Origin: Methanocella paludicola SANAE
Lineage (GTDB): Archaea; Halobacteriota; Methanocellia; Methanocellales; Methanocellaceae
Length of the DNA: 64,000 bases
Direction of reading: 5' to 3'
Assembly: GCF_000011005.1 (NCBI RefSeq)
Contig: NC_013665.1
Span: forward strand, 2,271,501 to 2,335,500
The notes under the pieces are model-generated. The model saw only the letters and a program-made list of their open reading frames with translations, did not search any database and was not told the DNA's origin. The position numbers and the translations under genes are program-made. Below are positions 1 through 8,410 of this stretch, piece after piece (position 1 is the stretch's first letter; the number at the start of each line of letters is the position of its first letter).

Positions 1-179
1 GCTGCGGCGCCGGCGCAGGGCTCAGGATGCATGACCGCCAGATGGCGGAGGCCAAAGCGAGGAAAACTGCGAACGTATCCGGCACCATCATTACGTACTG
101 TCCGTTCTGTTACATTAGCCTGTCAGCGGTGGACCCGGGCAACGTGAAGGATATTTATATGCTACTGGACGGCCGCTGA
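1..179 (+). CDS. CCG-domain (heterodisulfide reductase-like) protein, C-terminal fragment
   Basis: This is the 3' end of a gene cut by the window edge. The open frame starts at base 3 and stops with TGA at 177-179, giving 58 residues. It begins CGAGAGLRMHD and continues to YCPFCYISLS. A Cys-Gly-Ala-Gly stretch followed about 35 residues later by CPxC is the pattern of the second cysteine-rich CCG domain in HdrB, HdrD and related Fe-S proteins, where the cysteines hold a non-cubane 4Fe-4S cluster or a related site. The protein is probably an HdrD-type or glycolate-oxidase-like iron-sulfur subunit of electron transfer. The N-terminal part lies outside the window, so the precise paralogue cannot be named. 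Confidence 0.7.
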   Translation, partial: CGAGAGLRMHDRQMAEAKARKTANVSGTIITYCPFCYISLSAVDPGNVKDIYMLLDGR

Positions 180-326
180 TGTGAACATCGCGACCGTTTA
201 ACTTTTTTTATCAGAGGGCCGGAAACGCCGAAAATCTTAAGCCAATGAGCACACACTTAAATCCTCGCGGCCATATTTTAGTCAAAGCATTTCCAGGCTG
301 AGACCCGTTATGGAAAAGTGATCAAA

Positions 327-641
327 ATGGAATTTTGTCCCAAATGTAAAAGCATCATGATCCCCAACTCAGGCATCCTCAAGTGCCGCAAGTGCGGCTT
401 CGAGAAGAAGGCCTCGAAGGAGGCGGTCATCGTCGGAGGCCCCGAAAAGCCCCTGCGCGAGATGACCATCCTGGAGGATAAGGAGGCGGCCGGGCTTCCG
501 ACCACCGAGGACCAGAAGTGTCCCGACTGCGGCAACCAGAAGGCGTACTGGTGGATGAGGCAGCTCAGGAGCGCCGATGAGAGCGAAGTGCGCTTTTTCC
601 GCTGTACCCAGTGCGGTAAGACCTGGCGAGAATACAATTGA
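327..641 (+). CDS. tfs: Transcription factor S (TFS), archaeal RNA polymerase cleavage factor
   Basis: This protein of about 104 residues rescues backtracked RNA polymerase by stimulating transcript cleavage, like TFIIS and RPC11. The N-terminal zinc ribbon has CPKC and CRKC pairs (residues about 4-25). The C-terminal ribbon has CPDC and CTQC with a TFIIS-type tail ending KTWREYN; an acidic DES stretch between the pairs corresponds to the catalytic hairpin. The ATG at 327 is chosen because TFS proteins begin MEFCPKC and a GTGATC ribosome-binding motif sits just upstream; a GTG at 318 in the same frame would add three residues. It is followed by pcn and then priL, a common archaeal information-processing neighbourhood, though pcn has its own promoter. 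Confidence 0.93.
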   Translation: MEFCPKCKSIMIPNSGILKCRKCGFEKKASKEAVIVGGPEKPLREMTILEDKEAAGLPTTEDQKCPDCGNQKAYWWMRQLRSADESEVRFFRCTQCGKTWREYN

Positions 642-660
642 GCCTCAAGCGCAAGTATAA

Positions 661-669
661 CTATAAATA
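661..669 (+). promoter_or_regulatory. TATA box of pcn
   Basis: The sequence CTATAAATA lies about 45 bases before the pcn start codon, with a purine-rich BRE-like flank upstream. This places transcription start near 690 and leaves a short leader carrying AAGGAG just before the ATG. pcn is therefore probably transcribed independently of tfs. Confidence 0.6.
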
Positions 670-713
670 AAGGGATAAGTAAAAAATATAGAAATCATTC
701 AAGGAGACGGTAT

Positions 714-1454
714 ATGTTCAAGGCGGTAATCAACGCAGAGGTCCTGAAGGACGCCATCGAGGCCGTATCCACGCTGGTCGACGAGGCCAAGTTCCACATC
801 ACCAAGGACGGCATCTCCGCCAGGGCCGTAGACCCGGCGAACGTCGCCATGGTATCGTTCGACCTGAAGGCTGGCGCCTTCGAGTCGTATAACGCCACGG
901 ACGGCGAGATCGGCGTAGACCTGACCAGGATGAACGACATCCTGGGCATGACCTCGAAGGACGATAAGATCGAGCTGAATCTGAACGAAGAGACCCGTAA
1001 GCTGGAGATCCGCACCGGCGGCCTGGCATATACCCTGTCGTTACTGGACCCGACCTCTATCCGGAAGGAGCCCAAGGTGCCGAAGCTGGAACTTCCCGCG
1101 AAGATCGTGCTGAACGGCGCCGAGCTCAAGCGTGCCGTCAAGGCCGCCGAGAAGGTATCCGACCACATGGCGCTGGGCGTCGTCGATAAGACGTTCTACG
1201 TCGAGGCCGAGGGCGACCTGGACAAGGTCCGCCTGGATATCCCGGAGTCGAGCCTCATCTCTATCCAGTCCACCGGCAACGTGCGCTCGCTGTTCTCGCT
1301 GGATTATTTAAATGATCTGGCGAAGTCCCTGGGCAAGGCCGAGAAGGTCAGCATCGACCTGGGCACGGACTATCCCGTTAATTTCACGTTCAACATCGCC
1401 GGCGGCAACGGTACCGTTACGTACCTGCTGGCGCCCCGGATTGAATCTGAATAA
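714..1454 (+). CDS. pcn: DNA polymerase sliding clamp (PCNA)
   Basis: The 246-residue product has the normal length for an archaeal PCNA, a ring-forming clamp that tethers DNA polymerase, Fen1 and ligase to DNA. The N-terminal MFKAVINAEVLKDAI and the early DGISARAVDPANVAMV segment are classic PCNA sequence, as is the LDPTSIRKEP interdomain-connector region near residues 115-125. The C-terminus (TYLLAPRIESE) is the usual clamp end. The start is set by an AAGGAG ribosome-binding site 7 bases upstream. It is one of the surest calls in the window. Confidence 0.97.
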   Translation: MFKAVINAEVLKDAIEAVSTLVDEAKFHITKDGISARAVDPANVAMVSFDLKAGAFESYNATDGEIGVDLTRMNDILGMTSKDDKIELNLNEETRKLEIRTGGLAYTLSLLDPTSIRKEPKVPKLELPAKIVLNGAELKRAVKAAEKVSDHMALGVVDKTFYVEAEGDLDKVRLDIPESSLISIQSTGNVRSLFSLDYLNDLAKSLGKAEKVSIDLGTDYPVNFTFNIAGGNGTVTYLLAPRIESE

Positions 1455-1489
1455 AACTAACCCATTTTCTATTTTATTATGCGATAGCC

Positions 1490-1650
1490 AGGGCGCACTA
1501 AGCCTGATAAGAAGGCACGAAGACGATTTCAGCCACGAAGCGACTCGAAGCCGGCTCTAAGCGACTCGAAGATATCTAAAAATTAATAATAACTTCGTGT
1601 TGCTTCAGGCCTGCTTTGTGTAACTTTGAGGCTGAATACGTTTAGTGCAT
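1490..1650. repeat. Degenerate intergenic inverted/direct repeat
   Basis: This stretch between pcn and the KGG gene has no credible gene. It contains the direct repeat GCGACTCGAAG at 1540-1550 and again at 1561-1571, and weak inverted ends (GCACTAA near 1493 and TTAGTGC near 1640) with CACGAAG/CTTCGTG inside. The vocabulary (CTAAGCC, ACTCGAAG) resembles the 550-bp palindrome at 8984-9533, so it may be an eroded relative. The pairing is much weaker than in the other palindromes. Confidence 0.4.
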
Positions 1651-1729
1651 TCTTAATGAGCTTTAGCGTGGCTTAATCGAATTAAAAAATGGCGCCAGGG
1701 CCCCGAAGGAGCCCCGCAATGAGGTCCGG

Positions 1730-1915
1730 CTAGTAGCGGCGCCGCCCCGACTCAGACTCCTTACCGCGCTCGATGAGCTCACGCACCCGCTGCCCGCCTT
1801 TCGAGCCGCCCTTGTGGCCGATGGCCTCGTAGAACTCGTGCCCGTGAGATTTGGAGGTGGCCAGGCCGCCTTTTCTGCCCGCCTCCCTGACGCTGATGTT
1901 TCCTTTTTCTACCAT
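1730..1915 (-). CDS. KGG-motif small stress-type protein
   Basis: This 61-residue hydrophilic protein has repeated Lys-Gly-Gly motifs: AGRKGGLATS, GHKGGSKGGQRV. These are typical of the Con-10/GsiB-like KGG family, which is glycine-rich, probably disordered and often stress-induced; a molecular function is not established. The start ATG at 1915 is chosen because an AGGAGG sits 6 bases upstream; an upstream ATG lies too close to that site. The protein ends ERGKESESGRRRY. A second, longer member lies at 19371-19613 on the same strand. Confidence 0.8.
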   Translation of the reverse strand: MVEKGNISVREAGRKGGLATSKSHGHEFYEAIGHKGGSKGGQRVRELIERGKESESGRRRY

Positions 1916-2126
1916 TTCCATCCTCCTGTATAGCAGTTTCTGATACCTAGAATCCCATTTACGCCTATACAAATTAAAATGACCCTTAAAAAACGCAGAA
2001 TAACGGAAATAGCGGTTTTTATCGTTTATTATAGCATTTTTTGCCCTTGCTGGGGCTTTTCTTTCGATATCTTCATGCCGGGGAAAGCATATTAAGCCCT
2101 ATTGCCATAACTCCGTTGATGGGACC

Positions 2127-3176
2127 ATGGACGTAGTCACATTCGCTAAATACCCCTTCATTCAGGAAGCCCTCGCCTACGTGAAGGAGCAGGGCTACTC
2201 CATTGAGGATATCGTGTCTCGTCCGGCGTATGGTATCGTCCGTACGAGGGGTAAAAAGCGCGTGCTCGAATCGCTGGGAGCCCCGGTTGCCGGGGACGAC
2301 ATGTCCTTAAGGCCCGAGGAAGAGCTGCTATCGTACCCGGTGGCCCGTATGCTCGTCTCCATATCGGGCGATACGTACCTGCTGCGGCGCTACGCTGTCT
2401 GGGAATCGAAACGCGCATACGCGTTCCTCTCAAGCGAAAAGGACGATGCGCTGCTCGCCGTAGGCAGGGATTTCGGCCTTCCCGCCAGGGCCGAGGGCAG
2501 GGAGCTTGTTTTATATTTTACGGACTACCTCCGATACTCCGCGCCACTCCGCTCGCCAGACTGGAAGCTGATAAGCCAGAAGATCATCGGCGGCATGGTG
2601 TACGTCCAGCGGGACCAGTACGCCCGGCTCATCGAAGAGGCCGTCCGCGAGAAGATACAATCCTCGGTCTCCCCCGTGCCGGCGCCCCTTGCGGCTCCGC
2701 TGAAGCCATACGGCGATGAGATCTTGATCGAGCTGAATAGGCTCAAGAGCAAGATGAACATCAGCCTGGGAGGCGACGTCAGCCGTGACGCATTCCCCCC
2801 GTGCATGAAGTACCTGCTCTCCGAACTACAGAAGGGCGTGAACCTGCCCCATACGGCCCGTTTCGCCCTCACGTCTTTTTTAGCGAACATCGGCTACGAT
2901 AAGGATAAGATCATGGAGCTTTACCGCATGGCTCCCGACTTCAGGGAGGACCTGACCCGCTACCAGGTCGAGCACATCACCGGCGGCGGGGGCACCGAGT
3001 ATACATCGCCCTCCTGTAAGACCATGACGACCTATGGTAATTGCTTTGGCAGGGATAAGCTATGCGATTACGTGAGCCACCCGCTTACCTATTATCGTAA
3101 GTCCGCCTCTCGCAGGGCCAGGCTTCAGCCGCCGGAGAAAAAAGAGGCGCCTGAGCCGGTGCCTGCGGATAAATAA
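2127..3176 (+). CDS. priL: DNA primase large subunit PriL
   Basis: The 349-residue protein matches the archaeal/eukaryotic primase large subunit, which partners with catalytic PriS and carries a 4Fe-4S cluster in its C-terminal domain. Four cysteines are in the expected places: PPCMKYLLSEL (about residue 227), SPSCKTM, YGNCFGR and KLCDYVSHPL near the end. The last of these is followed by the conserved HPLTYY. The N-terminal helical half begins MDVVTFAKYPF. A TATA-like CATATTAAG near 2087 precedes it. The final 25 residues are a charged Pro/Glu/Lys tail. The gene is monocistronic or follows the KGG gene divergently. Confidence 0.93.
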   Translation: MDVVTFAKYPFIQEALAYVKEQGYSIEDIVSRPAYGIVRTRGKKRVLESLGAPVAGDDMSLRPEEELLSYPVARMLVSISGDTYLLRRYAVWESKRAYAFLSSEKDDALLAVGRDFGLPARAEGRELVLYFTDYLRYSAPLRSPDWKLISQKIIGGMVYVQRDQYARLIEEAVREKIQSSVSPVPAPLAAPLKPYGDEILIELNRLKSKMNISLGGDVSRDAFPPCMKYLLSELQKGVNLPHTARFALTSFLANIGYDKDKIMELYRMAPDFREDLTRYQVEHITGGGGTEYTSPSCKTMTTYGNCFGRDKLCDYVSHPLTYYRKSASRRARLQPPEKKEAPEPVPADK

Positions 3177-3185
3177 AATAAGTTT

Positions 3186-3416
3186 TTAAGGCTCGGCCGC
3201 AGGTGTCGGAAGCGACCTCGGCCCGATATGCTTAATATCCGTCACTTTATTACCCGTTATGTCGACGGTCACCTGGTACATGTCGGGGGTCCAGATGCTG
3301 CCATCAGAATGTACCGTGTTCCCGCCCTCGACGTATACGACGGCCGTGCCGGCGCCGCTCCCGAACACGCCGGTGACGCTATAGCCTGGCCTGCCCAATA
3401 TCTCCTTCACTGCCAT
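3186..3416 (-). CDS. Small hypothetical protein
   Basis: This 76-residue protein (starting MAVKEILGRPGYS) has alternating hydrophobic residues suggestive of a small beta-rich domain, with VTVDITGNKVTDIKHIG near the C-terminus. The ATG at 3416 is favoured over a TTG nine codons upstream because an AAGGCGAT motif precedes it. No family was recognised. It sits tail-to-tail with priL, with only 9 bases between the stops, so it belongs to the leftward transcription side. Confidence 0.5.
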   Translation of the reverse strand: MAVKEILGRPGYSVTGVFGSGAGTAVVYVEGGNTVHSDGSIWTPDMYQVTVDITGNKVTDIKHIGPRSLPTPAAEP

Positions 3417-3534
3417 ATCGCCTTTTGCAAAAGATCCAGGCAATTGTTGCCGAATTAATTCTCATTACGTATCACCCGATACGCAATAAAAATTCACCAT
3501 CGGGCTTATAGGCCTTATCTCACAATACGTTAAG

Positions 3535-4593
3535 TCAAAAGCGCACGAGCACGCCGTCCTTCATGATCGGCCGGCCGTCCACCCATATGGAGGGGCTGAG
3601 CATGAGACAGTCCTGGTGAATGAGGGCAGAGGCGTCGTTGTCGAAGTTGTTGCCGATGGCGAAGTGGGCGGTGCCGAGAGCCTTCTCGTCCTCGATCATG
3701 TTGCCGATGAGCATTGCGTTAGGGTTTAGGCCGATGCCGAACTCGCCGATGTGCCGGGCGTTCCTGCGCTCTTCCTGCATGCCCCGCTCGGCGGCTTCGC
3801 TCTCGCCGCTCTCGATCGTCTTGCGCAGGCCTGCCGCCCCAAGGCCGCCGGTGATCGTTGAAACGTAGCCGTCTTTCAGCTCTACGCGCACGGGCGTGGA
3901 CGGAAAGACGTCATTGTTCTCCAGGCTTATCGTGCCGTCGAAGACCATCGTGCCGCCGGCGCTGGCGACGGCCGGGGATACGTAGACTTCGCCGGCGGGC
4001 AGGTTACCGCCGGTGCCCGGGAGGGAAAAATCGCCGTCCTCCAGGAAGGCCTTTCGGCCTTTTATGGAGAACTCCACGTCCGTGCCCGCGGGCGACGTGA
4101 CCCTGACCATCCTGCCCCGGTCGAGCACGCGCTTCAGGCGGGCGGCGTCCGCCCGTATAGGCCCGTAGTCGATGGCCACGCATCTCCTGAACGTATCCAC
4201 GGATACCCTGTTCGACCAGAAGCTCCGGATACGGCGGTCGCCCTCGATGAGCTTGTCCATGATACCCCGGTATAGCCTGCCGTCTCGCCCAACGTAGCCG
4301 GTATGCAGTCCGAACGGGTCGTTGCCAGAGCTCAAAGCAGGTAACAGGATAAGCACGTGGGGCTCGGCCTTTACTGCCTCGTTTATGATACGCTCCGTGG
4401 GCATATGGGGCTCCTTCGTCTCCTGCACGAGGAGCGTCGGCCTGCCGCCCAGCGCTTTCGTGTTATCGACCAGGGCCCTCGCTATCGAAAAAACATCTGG
4501 CTCAAAATTCGTGACAATGAGGACCTCTTCCCCGGGCCTGAGGCCGAGGACGTCCCGCATGGCGATACGGGCCGCCTCGTCAAGCGTGGCCAT
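3535..4593 (-). CDS. M29-like aminopeptidase (AmpS family)
   Basis: The 352-residue protein resembles the thermophilic-type metallo-aminopeptidase family (COG2309, aminopeptidase T/S). Supporting features are the N-terminal Rossmann-like GLRPGEEVLIVTNF, a central TSPAGTDVEFSIKGR region, and the C-terminal metal-site segments ARHIGEFGIGLNPNA and AHFAIGNNF followed by ALIHQDCLM. It likely releases N-terminal residues from peptides in the cytoplasm. Its ATG directly abuts the TGA of the upstream DHH gene (TGAATG), so the two are almost certainly co-transcribed and translationally coupled. Confidence 0.85.
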   Translation of the reverse strand: MATLDEAARIAMRDVLGLRPGEEVLIVTNFEPDVFSIARALVDNTKALGGRPTLLVQETKEPHMPTERIINEAVKAEPHVLILLPALSSGNDPFGLHTGYVGRDGRLYRGIMDKLIEGDRRIRSFWSNRVSVDTFRRCVAIDYGPIRADAARLKRVLDRGRMVRVTSPAGTDVEFSIKGRKAFLEDGDFSLPGTGGNLPAGEVYVSPAVASAGGTMVFDGTISLENNDVFPSTPVRVELKDGYVSTITGGLGAAGLRKTIESGESEAAERGMQEERRNARHIGEFGIGLNPNAMLIGNMIEDEKALGTAHFAIGNNFDNDASALIHQDCLMLSPSIWVDGRPIMKDGVLVRF

Positions 4594-6705
4594 TCAGCCC
4601 ACGGGAGCCTGGCCGATCTTTTGCGTGAGTTTCTCGAGGACTTCCTTCCGCATGCCCTCGACGAACTTGATGGAGCCGACCACGAGGTGGCCGCCGCCGT
4701 TCACGCCGCCGCCCCGGATCTCGTCCCTGAGCTCCCGGACCATCTTCGGGATGTTCATCAGGACGCCACGGGACCGCAGCACCGCAAAGTCCGGGCCGAA
4801 GCCCAGGGTCACCACGGGCTTGCCCGCGTACTTCCTGCAGAGAAGGTCGTGGATCTCGCCGGTGGTCTTTCCGGGGGCCGGGAAGGTGAACTTGTGGGCG
4901 TAGTTCTCCACGTCGATGACGTTCAGCACTGCCCCGCTGGGCAGGTCCATGGTCTTCACGTGGGGCATGGACGCGTCGAGCTGGTCGCCGATCATCTTCG
5001 CGGCCTGCTCGCACAACAGGCTCACGAGAGCATTGTGCCGCTTCTCGTCGTTGAAGTTCAGGATATCGTCGACGATGCCCTTGCCGTCGTTATAGCGCAG
5101 CCAGAACTGCTCATAATCAAGGGCCAGCGCCATCTTCTTCAGCTCCTCCTCGGGGTACTTTTCCCCGACGAGAGCGAGGTACTGCGCCCTCTCGGGCGCC
5201 TCGGACCTGTCGCCGACGGCTGCCACGGCCGCCAGGTGCCGGATCTTGTTCTCCACGTCCGGGTTGATCATCCGGGCCAGCTCGGTGCCCAGCATGCCCG
5301 CGGTGATGCCGAAGTCGCTCCCGGCATGGTAGGGGTTGACGTGGGCGATGAGGTACTGGTCGACGATCTCGTCGGGGTGGTGATGGTCGACGACGAGCAG
5401 GTCGATGCCGTAGACCTTAGCGTACTTGTACGCGTCCAGGTCTTCCTCGGTGGAGCCGTTGTCCATGAGTATGATGAGCGGCATGGCCTGGCCGAACCTC
5501 TCGTGGTCCTCCAGGGCCATCGTCAGGTCCTTGTTGATATCCTCCAGCTCGTAGAACGGTGCCTTTGAGGGCGAGCGCGAGAAGAAGTGGTATTCGGCGT
5601 CAGAGTCCCCCTGCGCCTTAATGAGCGGTAAGCAGGCCTTCTCCACGGCGACGCCGGCGCATATGCCGTCCGCGTCCGCGTGGTGCCTCACGATGATGGG
5701 CTGGGACTTGAGGATAGCACGGCGAATATGTTTTGCCACCTTCTCCATCTGGGGCCGGAGCTTCTCGAGCGCCTCGCTCTTCACTAAAAATTCGACTTTG
5801 GCAGGCGCAGCCCGGGCGTCGATGGAGCGCTCGATGGTCTCCTTGATGGGGGCCGCTTCCGCGTCCGACAGCTTCTTTAGTTCCAGGACTTCCATCTGGA
5901 TGGCGCCGTTGTGGAGCTCGATGTCGCCGACGGCCTTCGCCATCGTTTCCAGGCCGATGTCCGGGTAGGCCCGCATTCCCGCCTCGGTGAACGCGGCGCA
6001 GGAGACCGTGCCGTCCTCGTCGGCGATGGTGAATATCGTGGGGCCGCTGGTCTGCTTGACCTGGACGACCTCGCCGCTGATGCAGACGGTCTTGCCGATG
6101 AACTTAGCCACATCACTGGACTTCCTGCGGGGCAGGTTCTTTTCGACGTTGACGATCTTGATCTCCTTGAAGTTCTGGGGCTTGAGATCGAAATTGCCGT
6201 TGGGCTTTATACTGTTGATCATTACCTGGACTTCTTCGCCCGGCACATAGGTCCTGCTGACGTTGCTGGAATGGATTAAGCCCTTAGTCTGGTCGTTCAG
6301 GTTCACGAAAACGCCGAAGTCGGCCAGGTTGGCCACCTTGCCCAGGTAGGTCTTGCCGATATCCAGATCGGAGACGTCGCAGGCGCCGCTTAGCTTATAG
6401 ACGGGGCGGACGTTGCGGCATTCGTTGCAGAACTCCTGTCCCGGGGCCACGGCCTTTCCGCAGACCTCGCACACGGGCGCTTTGCCCGAGCCACCGCAGG
6501 CCTGGCACTTTTCCCGGACCTGTATTTTGCCGCTGCCTTTACACTTAGGGCAGAATCCTCCCCCGAGCAGGCTCTTGAGATCTTTTTCGGTCATCCCGAC
6601 CAGGTTGACGCTTTTCACCTTGCCGGTGCCGTTACAGTTTTCACAGGGCGTTTCGCCCTTGACGATGAAACCTTTACCATGACATGACGAGCATTCGGGG
6701 CTCAT
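4594..6705 (-). CDS. Archaeal RecJ-like DHH phosphoesterase with DnaJ-type zinc finger
   Basis: The 703-residue protein has the layout of the archaea-specific RecJ-like family (COG1107). Residues 1-90 hold four CxxCxGxG-type motifs (CSSCHGKG, CENCNGTG, CPKCKGSG, CQACGGSG), and then CEVC/CNEC. An S1 RNA-binding domain follows (about 115-175, DFGVFVNLNDQTKGLIH), then an OB fold (about 205-275) and the DHH core with HADADG, DNGS and VDHHHP. The C-terminal DHHA1-like region is glycine-rich (GGGVNGGGHLVVGS). The family is thought to act on single-stranded nucleic acid. It is the first gene of a leftward pair with the aminopeptidase. Confidence 0.9.
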   Translation of the reverse strand: MSPECSSCHGKGFIVKGETPCENCNGTGKVKSVNLVGMTEKDLKSLLGGGFCPKCKGSGKIQVREKCQACGGSGKAPVCEVCGKAVAPGQEFCNECRNVRPVYKLSGACDVSDLDIGKTYLGKVANLADFGVFVNLNDQTKGLIHSSNVSRTYVPGEEVQVMINSIKPNGNFDLKPQNFKEIKIVNVEKNLPRRKSSDVAKFIGKTVCISGEVVQVKQTSGPTIFTIADEDGTVSCAAFTEAGMRAYPDIGLETMAKAVGDIELHNGAIQMEVLELKKLSDAEAAPIKETIERSIDARAAPAKVEFLVKSEALEKLRPQMEKVAKHIRRAILKSQPIIVRHHADADGICAGVAVEKACLPLIKAQGDSDAEYHFFSRSPSKAPFYELEDINKDLTMALEDHERFGQAMPLIILMDNGSTEEDLDAYKYAKVYGIDLLVVDHHHPDEIVDQYLIAHVNPYHAGSDFGITAGMLGTELARMINPDVENKIRHLAAVAAVGDRSEAPERAQYLALVGEKYPEEELKKMALALDYEQFWLRYNDGKGIVDDILNFNDEKRHNALVSLLCEQAAKMIGDQLDASMPHVKTMDLPSGAVLNVIDVENYAHKFTFPAPGKTTGEIHDLLCRKYAGKPVVTLGFGPDFAVLRSRGVLMNIPKMVRELRDEIRGGGVNGGGHLVVGSIKFVEGMRKEVLEKLTQKIGQAPVG

Positions 6706-6822
6706 GAATAGGACTCCAATATCGACTATTTTTAGAAGTGATGCATCCTAATCGTCGTTCCCCCTAAAAATCATTGTGGTTCGCGCCTCGTATTTTTATA
6801 TTCACGTGTCTTAGTTTTCATT

Positions 6823-7110
6823 ATGTCGGGAGAGAAGAAGGGCAATTTCAGGGGAGGCATCGCCGGCGAGTACGCGACGCCGTCGGAGATCGGGCGTAAC
6901 GAGTCGAGATATTTTGGCAAAGAGGGTAAGGGCCCGTCGAAGACATGCCCCCAGAGGGGTAAAAAGTTCGAGGACTTCGCGACGATCGCGCCTTCCGATA
7001 CCGAGCTGGAATATTTCTGCCCACTGTGCGATGCGTTAGTGGCCCGGGAGTTCGACGACGGCGGGATGCGCAAGACCGAAGTGTACGACTGGGAACACAT
7101 GCCCGATTAA
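6823..7110 (+). CDS. Small hypothetical protein with two Cys pairs
   Basis: This 95-residue hydrophilic protein begins MSGEKKGNFRGG and contains only three cysteines, arranged CPQRGKKF and later CPLCDALVAREF. This hints at an incomplete or shared zinc site rather than a full zinc ribbon. A TATA-like TATTTTTATATTC lies about 30 bases upstream at 6790-6802, so the mRNA would be nearly leaderless. It is divergent from the DHH gene. No family was recognised. Confidence 0.6.
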   Translation: MSGEKKGNFRGGIAGEYATPSEIGRNESRYFGKEGKGPSKTCPQRGKKFEDFATIAPSDTELEYFCPLCDALVAREFDDGGMRKTEVYDWEHMPD

Positions 7111-7137
7111 ATTCGGAGCATGAGGCCACATGCCCGA

Positions 7138-7758
7138 TTAAAGCCTGGGCATCTTTTCATCAGGCTGAGGCCGTGAAGGCAGAGGCTTGAGCGCTTCCTG
7201 GTTCCGCTGCCGGGGCTCGATGACCTCCGGCCTGATGCTCTTATGCGGCTTGAGTATGCCGACCTCGGCGGCCCGCACGATCTTCACGAAATCGAAGGCC
7301 TCCTTCTTCATCGAGCGAGGGTAGCTGAAGATGCGTGTCTCGAACTGCGTCTTCATTACTATGCCCCGTCTAATCGTTAATACGAAGGCCAGCACCATCG
7401 CCCCCGCGAACGCCAGGAGCAGGCTTATGGTGAAGCTCAGCATATGGGTCAGGTTCTCGAGGTTCACGTCGCTGATAAAATAGAGCGGTATGTTGATCGT
7501 AGCGCTCATCAGGAGCGCTGTTACGGCGGCGATGACGGCGACGAGCAGAAGCCGCCACTCGTATATCGTGTAACAGCCGAGCGACTCCAGGCTCTCGTAC
7601 TTGACATCGTAGAAACGCTCGCCCTTAATGTGGACGATCCGCCTGTCCGTGGCAACCAGGTATTCAGATCCCAGCGGTAACTCCTTTGAAAGCGAAAAGA
7701 TCGCCTTCTCGCCAATATAGAGGAACTTATCTATCCTCGACATCCCCATCCATCCCAT
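7138..7758 (-). CDS. Membrane protein with PH-like domain
   Basis: The protein is about 206 residues. The N-terminal soluble part (about 1-65) has a PH-like pattern, GEKAIFSLSKELPLGSEYLV then ATDRRIVHIKG, as in bacterial PH-domain membrane proteins. Two transmembrane helices follow (about 68-90 and 105-130), then a basic, proline-rich cytoplasmic tail. Three closely spaced ATG codons could serve as start (7758, 7749, 7743), and none has a clear ribosome-binding site. The gene is convergent with the small gene at 6823-7110. The function is unknown. Confidence 0.65.
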   Translation of the reverse strand: MGWMGMSRIDKFLYIGEKAIFSLSKELPLGSEYLVATDRRIVHIKGERFYDVKYESLESLGCYTIYEWRLLLVAVIAAVTALLMSATINIPLYFISDVNLENLTHMLSFTISLLLAFAGAMVLAFVLTIRRGIVMKTQFETRIFSYPRSMKKEAFDFVKIVRAAEVGILKPHKSIRPEVIEPRQRNQEALKPLPSRPQPDEKMPRL

Positions 7759-7827
7759 GGCTTACGCTTAATATGCTATTATAATTATAACGTGTATATC
7801 TGCTTTTTTCTCCTGTTTAGGGCCGAT

Positions 7828-7839
7828 AATTTTAATATG
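7828..7839 (+). promoter_or_regulatory. TATA box of tRNA-Val
   Basis: The A+T stretch ATTTTAATATG lies about 30 bases before the tRNA, which is the expected TATA distance for an archaeal tRNA promoter with little or no 5' leader. Confidence 0.5.
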
Positions 7840-7864
7840 TATGAGCATTACTGTAATCTACGCC

Positions 7865-7938
7865 GGGCCTGTGGTCTAGTCGGCTATGACGTCGCCTTCA
7901 CACGGCGGAGGTCAGGGGTTCGAATCCCTTCGGGCCCA
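7865..7938 (+). tRNA. tRNA-Val (CAC)
   Basis: A 74-base cloverleaf fits. The acceptor arm GGGCCTG (7865-7871) pairs with CGGGCCC (7931-7937), including one G-T pair. The anticodon stem CGCC/GGCG encloses the loop TTCACAC with anticodon CAC, reading valine GTG codons. The T arm is GGGGTTCGAATCCCT-like. The discriminator base is A and CCA is not encoded, as is common in methanogens. No intron is present. Confidence 0.95.
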
Positions 7939-7943
7939 CTCTG

Positions 7944-7950
7944 TTTTTTT
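7944..7950 (+). terminator. Poly-T terminator after tRNA-Val
   Basis: A run of seven T residues begins six bases after the tRNA 3' end. Archaeal RNA polymerase terminates on such runs. Confidence 0.6.
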
Positions 7951-8007
7951 CATATGCAAAAAGCATTTTAATGCCCTGGCCGTTATTAGTTTTATCGAGT
8001 GGATGCC

Positions 8008-8286
8008 ATGGAGACACAAAAGAGCGCGGAGCAAAGGAAGCTCATCGACGAGCAGCTTCAGACAATAAAGGCATACGTGGACGGCTTCGAGCTTTTTATG
8101 CCTAAGGATGAGGCGGCGCTGGCGGAAATAGCGGACATTATCGGGAGAGTTGCCGGGAAAGTCAGGGAGATGGACGAGTCCAGGATCAGGCGCAGGCAGC
8201 TTATGGCGGAGCTGGACAGGGCGTTCAGCGACCTCGAGAGCTCCCAGAGGCAGTTCGCCCAAAAGGTCAAGCCCGGGCAGCGCTAA
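8008..8286 (+). CDS. Small coiled-coil hypothetical protein
   Basis: This 92-residue, highly charged and almost entirely helical protein (METQKSAEQRKLIDEQL...) has heptad-like hydrophobic spacing, consistent with a coiled coil. There are no cysteines or membrane segments. The ATG at 8008 is preferred over a GTG three codons upstream; neither has a strong ribosome-binding site, and a TATA-like TTAGTTTTATC near 7985 suggests a nearly leaderless mRNA. No family was recognised. Confidence 0.55.
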   Translation: METQKSAEQRKLIDEQLQTIKAYVDGFELFMPKDEAALAEIADIIGRVAGKVREMDESRIRRRQLMAELDRAFSDLESSQRQFAQKVKPGQR

Positions 8287-8410
8287 GAAAAATGAACAAG
8301 GCGGCACTACTTAACGCCGTTAAGTCATCATTTATTTATACTTAAAAATTCTAGTATTTATGAACGCTTACGCCTGCGGCCCGCAGGGGCGGATTTTATC
8401 TTCATGAGGA

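Noticed and set aside
4357-5568. A 403-codon open frame on the plus strand opposite the DHH and aminopeptidase genes
   Set aside because: Its composition (His/Val/Asp/Leu-rich, no domain) is that of an antisense shadow of G+C-rich coding sequence, and the minus strand encodes two recognisable proteins.
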